A DNA stretch of 64,000 nucleotides from Candidatus Zixiibacteriota bacterium (GTDB lineage: Bacteria > Zixibacteria > MSB-5A5 > JAABVY01 > JAHJOQ01), in the NCBI GenBank assembly GCA_018820315.1, contig JAHJOQ010000121.1:1-64000 (forward strand), given 5' to 3'. The notes beneath the pieces were generated by a model. It saw only the letters and a program-made list of their open reading frames with translations, had not been told where the DNA came from and ran no database searches. A program made the translations under genes and the position numbers. Positions 18,364 to 26,586 of the stretch are shown piece after piece (within the stretch, counting starts at the first letter, position 1; each line of letters starts with the position of its first letter).

Positions 18364-21039
18364 TTAAAATACGAATTCCAGGCCCCAGCGAATCCTTCTC
18401 GGTGTATCGAAATTCTGTGGATCCATCGCTAAGAGGCTATAAACGCGATTAACATCCGCTGTGGTGATTGGTCCCGGCCCGTCAGGATCAACAGTGAGTG
18501 AGAAATCTCTTCCATCGTCGTCCGGCTTGCCGGTGTTAGAATAGACAGCCAGAACATTTCTGCGGTCAAACAGATTCTCTACCTCTACGAAGAGCGATAT
18601 GAACGTTTCGCCAGTCTCGCCGAAATAGTAATCCTTGTTCAGTTTGAGGTCGACCGTGTATGTGGCTGGCTTGCGTCCTTCGTTCAGCAGGCCAATTCTG
18701 TTTCCATCCTGATCGGTCTTTGTATACGGCATTCCGCTGCCATAGCTGAACAGAACGTTTGCACCCCAGGCGCTCGGCATGCTTATGCCGAACATGCTCG
18801 CCTTGTAGTCCCGTGGAACACGATAGTCGACGTTGACCGACATAGTGTGCCTCTGGTCAAAAGCGAGTGGATACTCTCTGACCGGAACTATGGGGGGATT
18901 GTCCACGGTATAGTAGTCATAGTATCCTTCATACGGATAGGAGGCATTTCCACGGGCTATCATATAGCTGTAATTTATCGATCCGGAAATGTTGTTCGAA
19001 CGACGCTTTGTCAGCACAACGTCAAGTCCCTTCACCGATCCGTAATCTGCGTTCTCATAAGCGACGTATGATCCTCCCGGGTACCGCACAAGTTCGGTCG
19101 TCGTTAGATTGGATATATCCCGGTAGTAGGTGACAAGTCTCAATGCGGTGTTGTTGTCGATCATATGACTCACACCGAGTTCGTATCCCACCGTTTCTTC
19201 AGGCTCGAGATTCGGATTTCCAACCAGCGGGAAACCGGAGTTGAGCTCCGCCTGCAAATTCGTGTACATGTACGAGTAAAGCGGCACCTGGAAATAAAGA
19301 CCGTAGTTGAAATGCACGACTGTGTTCTCAGAAATCGGATGAGACATGCCGAATCTAGGCGATATCTGGAACTTTGGATCCGCAGTCAACCAGTTATCTT
19401 TAGTCACCGGATTATCCCAGTAGCCTATAGAGGCATCCACGTAATCGAACCGGACACCTGCATTGAGAACCATATGCTTCATCTCGATCTTGTCCTGCAC
19501 ATACCCTGATGCATATTTCGGCGTCACCTGGTACTGTTCGCCATAAGGGATCTCGTTAAAGAACTGCTTGCTATCCCAGTGCAGTCTATTGAAACGATAC
19601 TCTGCACCAACCTTGAGCTGGTTGTACTTGTCGACCTGCATCAGAAAATCACTCGAGATGCTCTTGTATGAACTGAACCTATACGAGTATACCGGATAGA
19701 AGTCCGAACCTTCGGTGAAACCGGAATAGAAATAGAGCGTATCCGGATTATAGTTTCTCAGGTGGATAGTCCCGTTATAGTTGCCGTTCTCATCCTCGGA
19801 ATACCCCGGCCATTCGCTCCAGTATTTATCAAACAAGTGCTCTGGAGCGAGCTTGGTCCAGCTTTCGAAATGATTCAACCTCGCAGTGAGAACGATATTC
19901 TCCTGAGGTGCGTATGTCCAGCGAACTCCAAGTCTCGATGACTCGCTCTTGATCAACCCAAGGCCATCAAGATTGAAATCGTAGGAGATGTTATTGACAT
20001 CACGATGAACGTACCTGTTCAGCCTTCCTTTATAGTAGTTGCCGAGGACATTGAATTTCATTCCCGGAAGTGGCTGAAACGTGAGCTTACCGGTCTGAGA
20101 GAATGAGTTCAACCTATTGTGGGGCAAATAACCATCGATGTCACGGAATTCGGTCGAACTGAAAAATGTCGCTCTGTACTTGTCATAGAAGTATGGAACC
20201 GGTCCGCCGAGATTGCCGACACCGCTGTTCCTGCCGATTCTCTGCACATCCTGAAATTGCCCGGAGTTGGCATCATAGGTCTTGACCAGACCGTCATAGA
20301 ACTTCACCTTGCCGTGGTACTCGTTAGAACCTTCCTGAGTCATCGCACTGATCACACTAGACAAAGCTTCACCATATTCCGCAGAGAATCCTCCGGGAAC
20401 GATGTCGATCTCTTCGAGGGCATCAGGTGCAATTCGAGTTCCTGCAGTGCCGAAGAATGGATCCTGAATGAGGACATCGTCGAAATAGTAACTGTTCGTG
20501 CCATCTCTCCCACCTCGAACATGAAGCTGTCCACGGGCATCAGTCACTGTGCCGGCTGTTACGTCAATAATCTGATCGATAGAGAGAGCATTGGGCAGAT
20601 TCCGCAGCTCATCACGTGTGACGACATTAACCGATGCTGTCCTGTCTCTACGAACCAGCGGCCGCTCAGCACGCACTGTCACCACCTCGTCGGTAGCGAT
20701 TGTAGATGGGATTAGTTCGAAATCGATCGGTGTTGTCAAATCGAGCAGCACCTTGACCTCAGACTTGGCAATGCTGCTGTATCCGATTGACCGAGCCATC
20801 AGCGTGTAGGTGCCAACTGGAACATTGATCACGAAGAACTCGCCGTCGGCATCGGTCAGGCAGGTGACGTCCAGCTCCTCAATTCTAATAGAGGCTCCCG
20901 CCAGAGGCTCCCCGTTTTCGGAATTCTGGACTGTTCCTGCGATCTTGCCTGAAGTTCCGGCAAATGCAGAGGCTGCCGTGCAGAGAACAACGGCTGCCAG
21001 GAACCAGATTGATAAGACTCCGTTTCTTTGTTTCTTCAT
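18364..21039 (-). CDS. TonB-dependent receptor with carboxypeptidase-regulatory N-domain
   Basis: About 891 residues from the ATG at 21039; the frame stays open to 21093, but the signal peptide begins with MKKQRNG. Order: signal peptide (ending AASAFAG), a CarboxypepD_reg beta-sandwich (about 5-90 of the mature protein; VQNSENGEPLAGASIRI), a TonB-box-like stretch (DEVVTVRAERP), the plug (VNVVTRDELRNLPNAL, LHVRGGRDGTNSYYFDDV) and a 22-stranded barrel ending in Phe. It imports an unknown ligand across the outer membrane using TonB energy. It is the first gene of the operon with the secreted protein and PorV-like gene and is divergent from a sensory operon. Confidence 0.93.
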   Translation of the reverse strand: MKKQRNGVLSIWFLAAVVLCTAASAFAGTSGKIAGTVQNSENGEPLAGASIRIEELDVTCLTDADGEFFVINVPVGTYTLMARSIGYSSIAKSEVKVLLDLTTPIDFELIPSTIATDEVVTVRAERPLVRRDRTASVNVVTRDELRNLPNALSIDQIIDVTAGTVTDARGQLHVRGGRDGTNSYYFDDVLIQDPFFGTAGTRIAPDALEEIDIVPGGFSAEYGEALSSVISAMTQEGSNEYHGKVKFYDGLVKTYDANSGQFQDVQRIGRNSGVGNLGGPVPYFYDKYRATFFSSTEFRDIDGYLPHNRLNSFSQTGKLTFQPLPGMKFNVLGNYYKGRLNRYVHRDVNNISYDFNLDGLGLIKSESSRLGVRWTYAPQENIVLTARLNHFESWTKLAPEHLFDKYWSEWPGYSEDENGNYNGTIHLRNYNPDTLYFYSGFTEGSDFYPVYSYRFSSYKSISSDFLMQVDKYNQLKVGAEYRFNRLHWDSKQFFNEIPYGEQYQVTPKYASGYVQDKIEMKHMVLNAGVRFDYVDASIGYWDNPVTKDNWLTADPKFQISPRFGMSHPISENTVVHFNYGLYFQVPLYSYMYTNLQAELNSGFPLVGNPNLEPEETVGYELGVSHMIDNNTALRLVTYYRDISNLTTTELVRYPGGSYVAYENADYGSVKGLDVVLTKRRSNNISGSINYSYMIARGNASYPYEGYYDYYTVDNPPIVPVREYPLAFDQRHTMSVNVDYRVPRDYKASMFGISMPSAWGANVLFSYGSGMPYTKTDQDGNRIGLLNEGRKPATYTVDLKLNKDYYFGETGETFISLFVEVENLFDRRNVLAVYSNTGKPDDDGRDFSLTVDPDGPGPITTADVNRVYSLLAMDPQNFDTPRRIRWGLEFVF

Positions 21040-21093
21040 CACTAATACCTCGCCCTTTTGTGCGTGGTCAGAATGGGTTTCTTTCCGTTGCAA

Positions 21094-21588
21094 GTTTTCA
21101 CCTGTTATTTATTCATTATCGAACTCTGTTCTTGTTGCGAGTGTTCGAATCTCCTTATCTGCAGGAGTTATCGACAGGGCAGCATCAAACTTTAGGCACA
21201 AACTTACCCCCGTTGGTGCTCTGAAAGCAACCTCCGTACAATATGTCTCTCATCATTCTCTTCGGCAGATGCCACATGTTACTGCAGTCGATCAACGATC
21301 ATTCATAATAATAGGGGCAGATGATGCAGCAATGGACTATTGGGATTACCAGAGCTATCGCTCCGGGAATGGCTTCATACTCAATTGTACTCGGTGCGTA
21401 TGAGAGGCGTATATGCAACCGAGTTTGATTTCAAAGAGAAATCGAATGCCCAGTAAAGGTCTCAAGCAATCGAGACAACTGCCGATAACCTTCGAATAGG
21501 TAGACACTTCTCGTATGAGACTGCCAGAGCAGTGCTTCATTTGGCCATGATGCTGCTCGAACGACCGTCATAGGAGACTTTTTTAACT
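21094..21588. promoter_or_regulatory. Divergent intergenic region between receptor and sensory operons
   Basis: About 500 bp without a supported gene between two divergent operons. It must hold both promoters, but I could not pick out a convincing -35/-10 pair or a strong operator palindrome by eye. Confidence 0.4.
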
Positions 21589-22560
21589 TTGTACAAAGGC
21601 CTTCTACATAGAAAATGCATCCGCACTGTCCTCTGCCTCGCGGTAGTGATGATTCTGTTTGGGTCCGCTCAGGTTTTAGCTGAGGGTGCAAAAGTCCTCA
21701 TCATCTGCAGCGATCAGCAGGAATCAACACTGAGATCCGTCAAAGGCATCAGGCAGACCGTCGAAACTGGCAGGATACCTGTCGAACTTGAAGTGTACAT
21801 CGCGATATCGGGTGATTCCGCGGCTGATGCAGTGAGAACGAAGGTTACGGAGTTTTCACCCAGCGTGATAGTAACAGTCGGATCGCGCAGCACGCGTCTT
21901 GCAAAATCACTCGATTTGAAGATTCCGATAGTATTTTCCTCGGTACTGAGTCCGGTCACGAGCGGTCTGGTTGCCAGTTATGAGCATCCTGGCGAATTCT
22001 TGACGGGAGCATCGCTCGATATTGATGTCAATATACAGCTTGAGCGGTTCAAGCGGCTGGTTCCGAAGGCAAAGAGAATCGGCGTCCTCTATTCGGAGCG
22101 CACAGCATATATGGTCGAGCAATCGCTGGTTTGGGCCTCGCAACACTCGCTGGAGATGGTGCCATTTGAGGTTAAGTCTCCGAAAGACGTACCGACCGGT
22201 GTAGATTCCCTCACACGTTCATGCGATGGCCTGTGGGCAATTCCTGACGAATTGATTTACACTCCGCAGTCAACCAGGTTTATTCTGTTGGAGTCGTTTA
22301 GAAACATGATCCCGACAATGGGCTTTTCTCCCTCATTCGTGCAATCGGGTGCCCTGTTTGCTCTGGTAGTGGATCACAAATTTGTGGGAGTGCAGGCCGG
22401 CGGATTGGTGACCAAGATACTTAACGGCACTCCAGCCAGCAAACTATCTGTGACGACACCCGAGGCTCCATATCTCTACCTGAATCGCAACACAGCGGAG
22501 AAACTGAGACTGGACATTCCCTCTGACTATTATTCCGTCGCTAAGGAGGTATACGAATGA
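21589..22560 (+). CDS. ABC-type substrate-binding protein (PF04392-like)
   Basis: A 323-residue protein with an N-terminal hydrophobic signal (about 10-30, AVVMILFGSAQVLA). The body follows the PF04392 type-1 periplasmic-binding fold: VLIICSDQQESTLRSVKGI, ITV-type strands such as VIVTVGSRSTRLAKSL, IPIVFSSVLSP, and RIGVLYSERTA. No transporter permease or ATPase gene is near; a histidine kinase overlaps its 3' end (ATGA). It is therefore more likely a ligand sensor for the kinase than part of a transporter. The start is TTG at 21589; no in-frame ATG precedes the signal sequence. Confidence 0.8.
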   Translation: MYKGLLHRKCIRTVLCLAVVMILFGSAQVLAEGAKVLIICSDQQESTLRSVKGIRQTVETGRIPVELEVYIAISGDSAADAVRTKVTEFSPSVIVTVGSRSTRLAKSLDLKIPIVFSSVLSPVTSGLVASYEHPGEFLTGASLDIDVNIQLERFKRLVPKAKRIGVLYSERTAYMVEQSLVWASQHSLEMVPFEVKSPKDVPTGVDSLTRSCDGLWAIPDELIYTPQSTRFILLESFRNMIPTMGFSPSFVQSGALFALVVDHKFVGVQAGGLVTKILNGTPASKLSVTTPEAPYLYLNRNTAEKLRLDIPSDYYSVAKEVYE

Positions 22561-24248
22561 GACACTTCGTGTCATTCTCAAGCCTCCGGTTTAGGGCGAT
22601 GGTTGCAATATCTGGCCTGATCATTCTCACATCGGCGGTCTTGGGTGCCTTCCTGTTCAATCACCTCAGAAGTGAGATGAAACAGGAAGTACTCAAGAGA
22701 GGCGAAACAACCATCAGGCAGATTGCCAGCAGCTGCGAGTACGGAGTGCTAACCGAGAACAGAGTCGAACTCCACAGAATCCTCGAAGCTCTTACGCTGC
22801 AGGATGATTTCGCATACGCAGTCGTCCAGGACAGCACGGGCGAGATCCTGGCGCAGTTTGACCGGATCGAGGCGGCAGAGCTTGTAACCTGGATAGCAAA
22901 CAAAGATTTCAGGACTCGCCACAACGCGGACTCGATAGTAGTTCATTATCGTGAAGTTCCTGAGCTTCAGATGGATCTGGTAGAGTTCTGCTCCCCAGTG
23001 AGAACGACGACATTCGATATTTCACTCGAGGATCTGGGAGCAACCGCCGTCGACGAAAGCGAGTATGGCAGCAAGAGAGAGATGATCGGAATGGTCCGGA
23101 TCGGTCTGTCGCTCGAGCGAATGTACGGTAGGATTTATGACGTAGCGAAGATGATAGTCGTAATCATCTTCTTCGTTACACTTGCAGTAATCGGCCTGAC
23201 TGCGCTGATGGTAAATGTGATCATCAAACCGATTGATCGACTCGTGGATGCGACCGAGAAGATTGCAAAGGGCGAACTTGCGCACCTGCAAATCATAGGA
23301 TCGATGGACGAAATCTGCAGACTCGCCAAATCATTCAACGTGATGGTAGAGTCATTGCGCGACTCCAGAGACGAGATCGAGATGTACAACCGTACACTGG
23401 AATTGAAGATAGCTGAACGAACCAAGGAGCTGGAAGATGCCCAGACGCAGCTCGTGCAATCGGAGAAAATGAGCGCTGTCGGCCAGTTGTCAGCAGGGAT
23501 CGCACACGAGTTGAACAATCCTATGGGTGGCATTTTGGGCTATGCGCAATTCGCACTCGAGAAGCTGTCAAATCTGAAGGCTGGGGATGTGAGAGATAAG
23601 GACATAGAATCCCAACGCCGGTTTCTCTCCGATATCGAACAGCAGGCAAGACGATGTCGGCTGATCATCAAGAATCTCCTGAAGTTCTCGAGAGACACTG
23701 ACAAGACAGAGTGGGAGCCGTTCGAGCTGAACACGACATTGATCGACACGATCTCTCTGATCCAGCACCAACTCGATCTTGGCAACATTGAACTTGTCAA
23801 GACGTTCGCCGATGACTTGCCGAAGCTTTACGGCAACACCAGCCAATTACAGCAGGTCTTTACCAATCTGCTGTTAAATGCCCAGCACGCTATGTTGGAA
23901 GGAGGCCAGATTCACCTTACCACAAGGCTGGCACCGCAACTGGGTGAATTCTCCGGATGCATCGAGGTAATCATCAAAGATAATGGTGCAGGTATTGCCC
24001 CAGGACACATTAACAAGATTTTTGAGCCGTTTTTCACGACCAAGGCAACCGGACAGGGTACCGGCCTCGGTCTCTCGATTAGCTACGGGATCATCAAGGA
24101 TCATGGTGGCGACATAACGGTATCCAGCGAACTCGGTAAGGGAACGGAGTTTACGGTCATTTTGCCGCTTGAGAGTAGCGGTTCGGCTCCTAAGGACAAG
24201 AGTGACGAATCCGACATGGGCAAAATCAGAGCTATGATATCCGAGTAA
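22557..24248 (+). CDS. Membrane sensor histidine kinase
   Basis: A 563-residue kinase. Membrane segments at about 15-35 and 194-217 flank a periplasmic sensor of about 160 residues. A HAMP linker (about 218-270) is followed by a coiled coil (about 270-305), HisKA with the phospho-accepting His317 (AGIAHELNNPMGG), and the HATPase domain with DNGAGIAP and GQGTGLGLSIS. It overlaps the binding-protein gene by four bases, so ligand-bound binding protein probably acts on its periplasmic domain. No DNA-binding response regulator is in the operon. Confidence 0.93.
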   Translation: MRHFVSFSSLRFRAMVAISGLIILTSAVLGAFLFNHLRSEMKQEVLKRGETTIRQIASSCEYGVLTENRVELHRILEALTLQDDFAYAVVQDSTGEILAQFDRIEAAELVTWIANKDFRTRHNADSIVVHYREVPELQMDLVEFCSPVRTTTFDISLEDLGATAVDESEYGSKREMIGMVRIGLSLERMYGRIYDVAKMIVVIIFFVTLAVIGLTALMVNVIIKPIDRLVDATEKIAKGELAHLQIIGSMDEICRLAKSFNVMVESLRDSRDEIEMYNRTLELKIAERTKELEDAQTQLVQSEKMSAVGQLSAGIAHELNNPMGGILGYAQFALEKLSNLKAGDVRDKDIESQRRFLSDIEQQARRCRLIIKNLLKFSRDTDKTEWEPFELNTTLIDTISLIQHQLDLGNIELVKTFADDLPKLYGNTSQLQQVFTNLLLNAQHAMLEGGQIHLTTRLAPQLGEFSGCIEVIIKDNGAGIAPGHINKIFEPFFTTKATGQGTGLGLSISYGIIKDHGGDITVSSELGKGTEFTVILPLESSGSAPKDKSDESDMGKIRAMISE

Positions 24249-24376
24249 GCTGCTCAGTAAATGAGATTAATGCGTTCGTGCGATTCACGTTGGCAGGAGC
24301 ACTATATAGGACTGAAGTAGTGTGCTTTAGAAGATGGGACTTGTGACCGATAAGACTTGATAGGGTAATCGATATT

Positions 24377-24784
24377 ATGACAGCATCCAAAACTATAAAA
24401 AAAATATTGATAGTGGACGACACTGAAGTCATCCGCAATCTTTTGAGCGAGCTCCTTGCCTCAGAAGGCTATGAAGTCCTCTGTGCAAATGACGGTATCG
24501 AGGCAATCCCAATAATCCAATCTGAAGAGATTGATCTCGTCTTCTGTGATATTCATATGCCGCGAAGGAATGGACTTGACACTCTGATGTGCTCCAAAGC
24601 ACTCAAACCCAATCTTCTATTCGTCATGACAGACAGTCTTCCCGACGAACTGGCCGAGGCTGCGCAACAGAATGGCGCAATCAAATGCATCAGCAAACCA
24701 TTCGATCTGGAAGAAATCAGAGACAGCGTACTCCGCGCCGAGTCGATATACTCGAAAGGCATAAATGTCGAAAGCACCAGGTAG
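24377..24784 (+). CDS. Single-domain response regulator (receiver)
   Basis: A 135-residue CheY-like receiver with no output domain. Acidic pocket D14-D15, phospho-acceptor D58 (VFCDIHMP), switch Thr near 85 and Lys107 (CISKPFD) are all present. It lies 128 bp after the membrane kinase and overlaps the next gene by 20 bases, so it probably passes phosphate within a relay. Confidence 0.92.
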   Translation: MTASKTIKKILIVDDTEVIRNLLSELLASEGYEVLCANDGIEAIPIIQSEEIDLVFCDIHMPRRNGLDTLMCSKALKPNLLFVMTDSLPDELAEAAQQNGAIKCISKPFDLEEIRDSVLRAESIYSKGINVESTR

Positions 24785-26456
24785 CGAATCCAACCGGGCA
24801 AAGCTCCTTGTCGTCGATGACGAGGAGATCATCCTCAATATAGCGACCGACGTTCTTGAGAGCGAAGGATACGAAGTCAGGACGGAGACTAACCCTCTTA
24901 ATGCGCTCAAGGCAGTGACCCAGGAAAAATTCGATTTTGTACTGACCGACATAAACATGCCACAAATGAGCGGCCTCGAGATGATCAAGAAAATCCTCGA
25001 GATCGATTCTGAAATCGGCGCGATCTTTATGACAGGGTATGCAAACCTCGAGACCGCGAAAGAGGCAATCAAGACCGGCGCATACGATTATATCATGAAG
25101 CCATTCGAGTTGAGCGAACTGCGCGCGGCGGTCACAAAAGCAGTTGAGAAAAGGCGCGAGCTGGTAGCCAAGTCTGATGCCGGCCGTCTCGATCGATTGT
25201 CGGACCTCGTCGAGGTCCTTTATACCGTCGGTGACAAAACAAGCCTGCTCAAACTCTCTCTCGGTCTGGCTTTGATCAACTCAGGGTTGACCACCGGTGT
25301 GATCTCCTGCTGGGAGAAAAAGTCAAGCGAGTTGGTTCTCATTTGGACTGACAATGTCAGGCAGAGCGATTTCAAAGAATTGTCAATCCAGCTTGATGAT
25401 GCACTTGCCGCCGAATGCTTTGACTTTGAGGCGCCATTGAAGCTGAAAGGGCTGAACGATCACCCTCTAATGACAAAGCTTGTGAAGTCTTCCCCTGAGG
25501 TCAATACCGCTGTCAAGTATTTCAACCCCGAATACGGCAACACATCGTTGAAGGTATTCCACAGAGATCAATTCTTCGTCATGATCTGCGTACAGGACAA
25601 GTCGCCGGAAGAACCGATATCGGAAGGCGACCTCAAGCTGCTGAACATAGTCCTTAACATGGCGATGGTCGTGGTTGACAATATCCTCCTGCTCGGAGAG
25701 TCCCAAAACGCACTGAATGAACTGGAGAAGCTGCACGATCAAATTGTGAATCTGGAACGGGTCGCCACGCAGGGGATTATGTCGGCGGAAATCGGTCACG
25801 AGTTGAACAACTATCTCAACATCGTGCGCTCAAACTTCGAACTCCTTCAGTTGAAAGCCAAAATCACAAATCCCGACGACATAGGCAAATACATGCGCGG
25901 TATCGAGGAAAGTCTCGGTCAGATGACGAGGTTCACTTCGGGACTGGCCGATGCAGCCACGCTCAAGTCAGAAAAGACCGAAGTTGATTTGAACGCACTG
26001 ATTGATGATATCATATCATTCCTCTCTCCACAGAGGAAGTTCAGAGAAATCAAGTTGCAGCATGTTCAGAAATCTGAGGTCCCCCAGTTAGTTGCCGACA
26101 CTCGTCAACTCCAGCAGTTGTTCTATAACACTCTGAACAATGCCGCAGAGTCATTTGCGACAGTGGAGAGAGACGAAAGAGAGATAACCATTTCGACCGG
26201 TTTCTCCGAGGGCGCCGTATCTATCGAAGTCTCGGACAACGGCAGCGGTATTCCTCAGGAACTGTTGACCAAAACCTTCCAGAACAGATTCACTACCAAG
26301 AGCAATGGACATGGATTTGGACTGATCGTCTGCAAGAAAGTCGTGGAAAACCACGACGGTACGATTGTGATTGACTCTGCCGAAGGCGAAGGGACTACTT
26401 TCAGGATCAAGATACCCCTTTCTTCCCCACAGAATCCAGTATCCCAGGACGTTTGA
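24765..26456 (+). CDS. Receiver-histidine kinase hybrid, soluble
   Basis: A 563-residue protein with an N-terminal receiver (D62 in LTDINMP, K112 in MKPFE), a middle region of about 200 residues with GAF-like character (about 140-310), a coiled-coil linker (about 315-340) and a kinase core with His345 (SAEIGHELNNYLN) and HATPase motifs (EVSDNGSGIPQEL, GHGFGLIVCKK). No membrane segment. With the neighbours it forms a four-part sensing chain: binding protein, membrane kinase, receiver, receiver-kinase. The final output is not in the operon; methyl-accepting, enzymatic or trans-acting targets are all possible. Confidence 0.9.
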   Translation: MSKAPGSESNRAKLLVVDDEEIILNIATDVLESEGYEVRTETNPLNALKAVTQEKFDFVLTDINMPQMSGLEMIKKILEIDSEIGAIFMTGYANLETAKEAIKTGAYDYIMKPFELSELRAAVTKAVEKRRELVAKSDAGRLDRLSDLVEVLYTVGDKTSLLKLSLGLALINSGLTTGVISCWEKKSSELVLIWTDNVRQSDFKELSIQLDDALAAECFDFEAPLKLKGLNDHPLMTKLVKSSPEVNTAVKYFNPEYGNTSLKVFHRDQFFVMICVQDKSPEEPISEGDLKLLNIVLNMAMVVVDNILLLGESQNALNELEKLHDQIVNLERVATQGIMSAEIGHELNNYLNIVRSNFELLQLKAKITNPDDIGKYMRGIEESLGQMTRFTSGLADAATLKSEKTEVDLNALIDDIISFLSPQRKFREIKLQHVQKSEVPQLVADTRQLQQLFYNTLNNAAESFATVERDEREITISTGFSEGAVSIEVSDNGSGIPQELLTKTFQNRFTTKSNGHGFGLIVCKKVVENHDGTIVIDSAEGEGTTFRIKIPLSSPQNPVSQDV

Positions 26457-26586
26457 TTAGGTTCATACAAGAGATCTGCTCCTGGCGGTTCCCTGAACAG
26501 AACAGCGCAAACTCATAGCAACATCGCGCATTTCTGATGTACTGTCATCACGAAGACTGTAGCGACGCAGTGATCTGTCACGCGTG

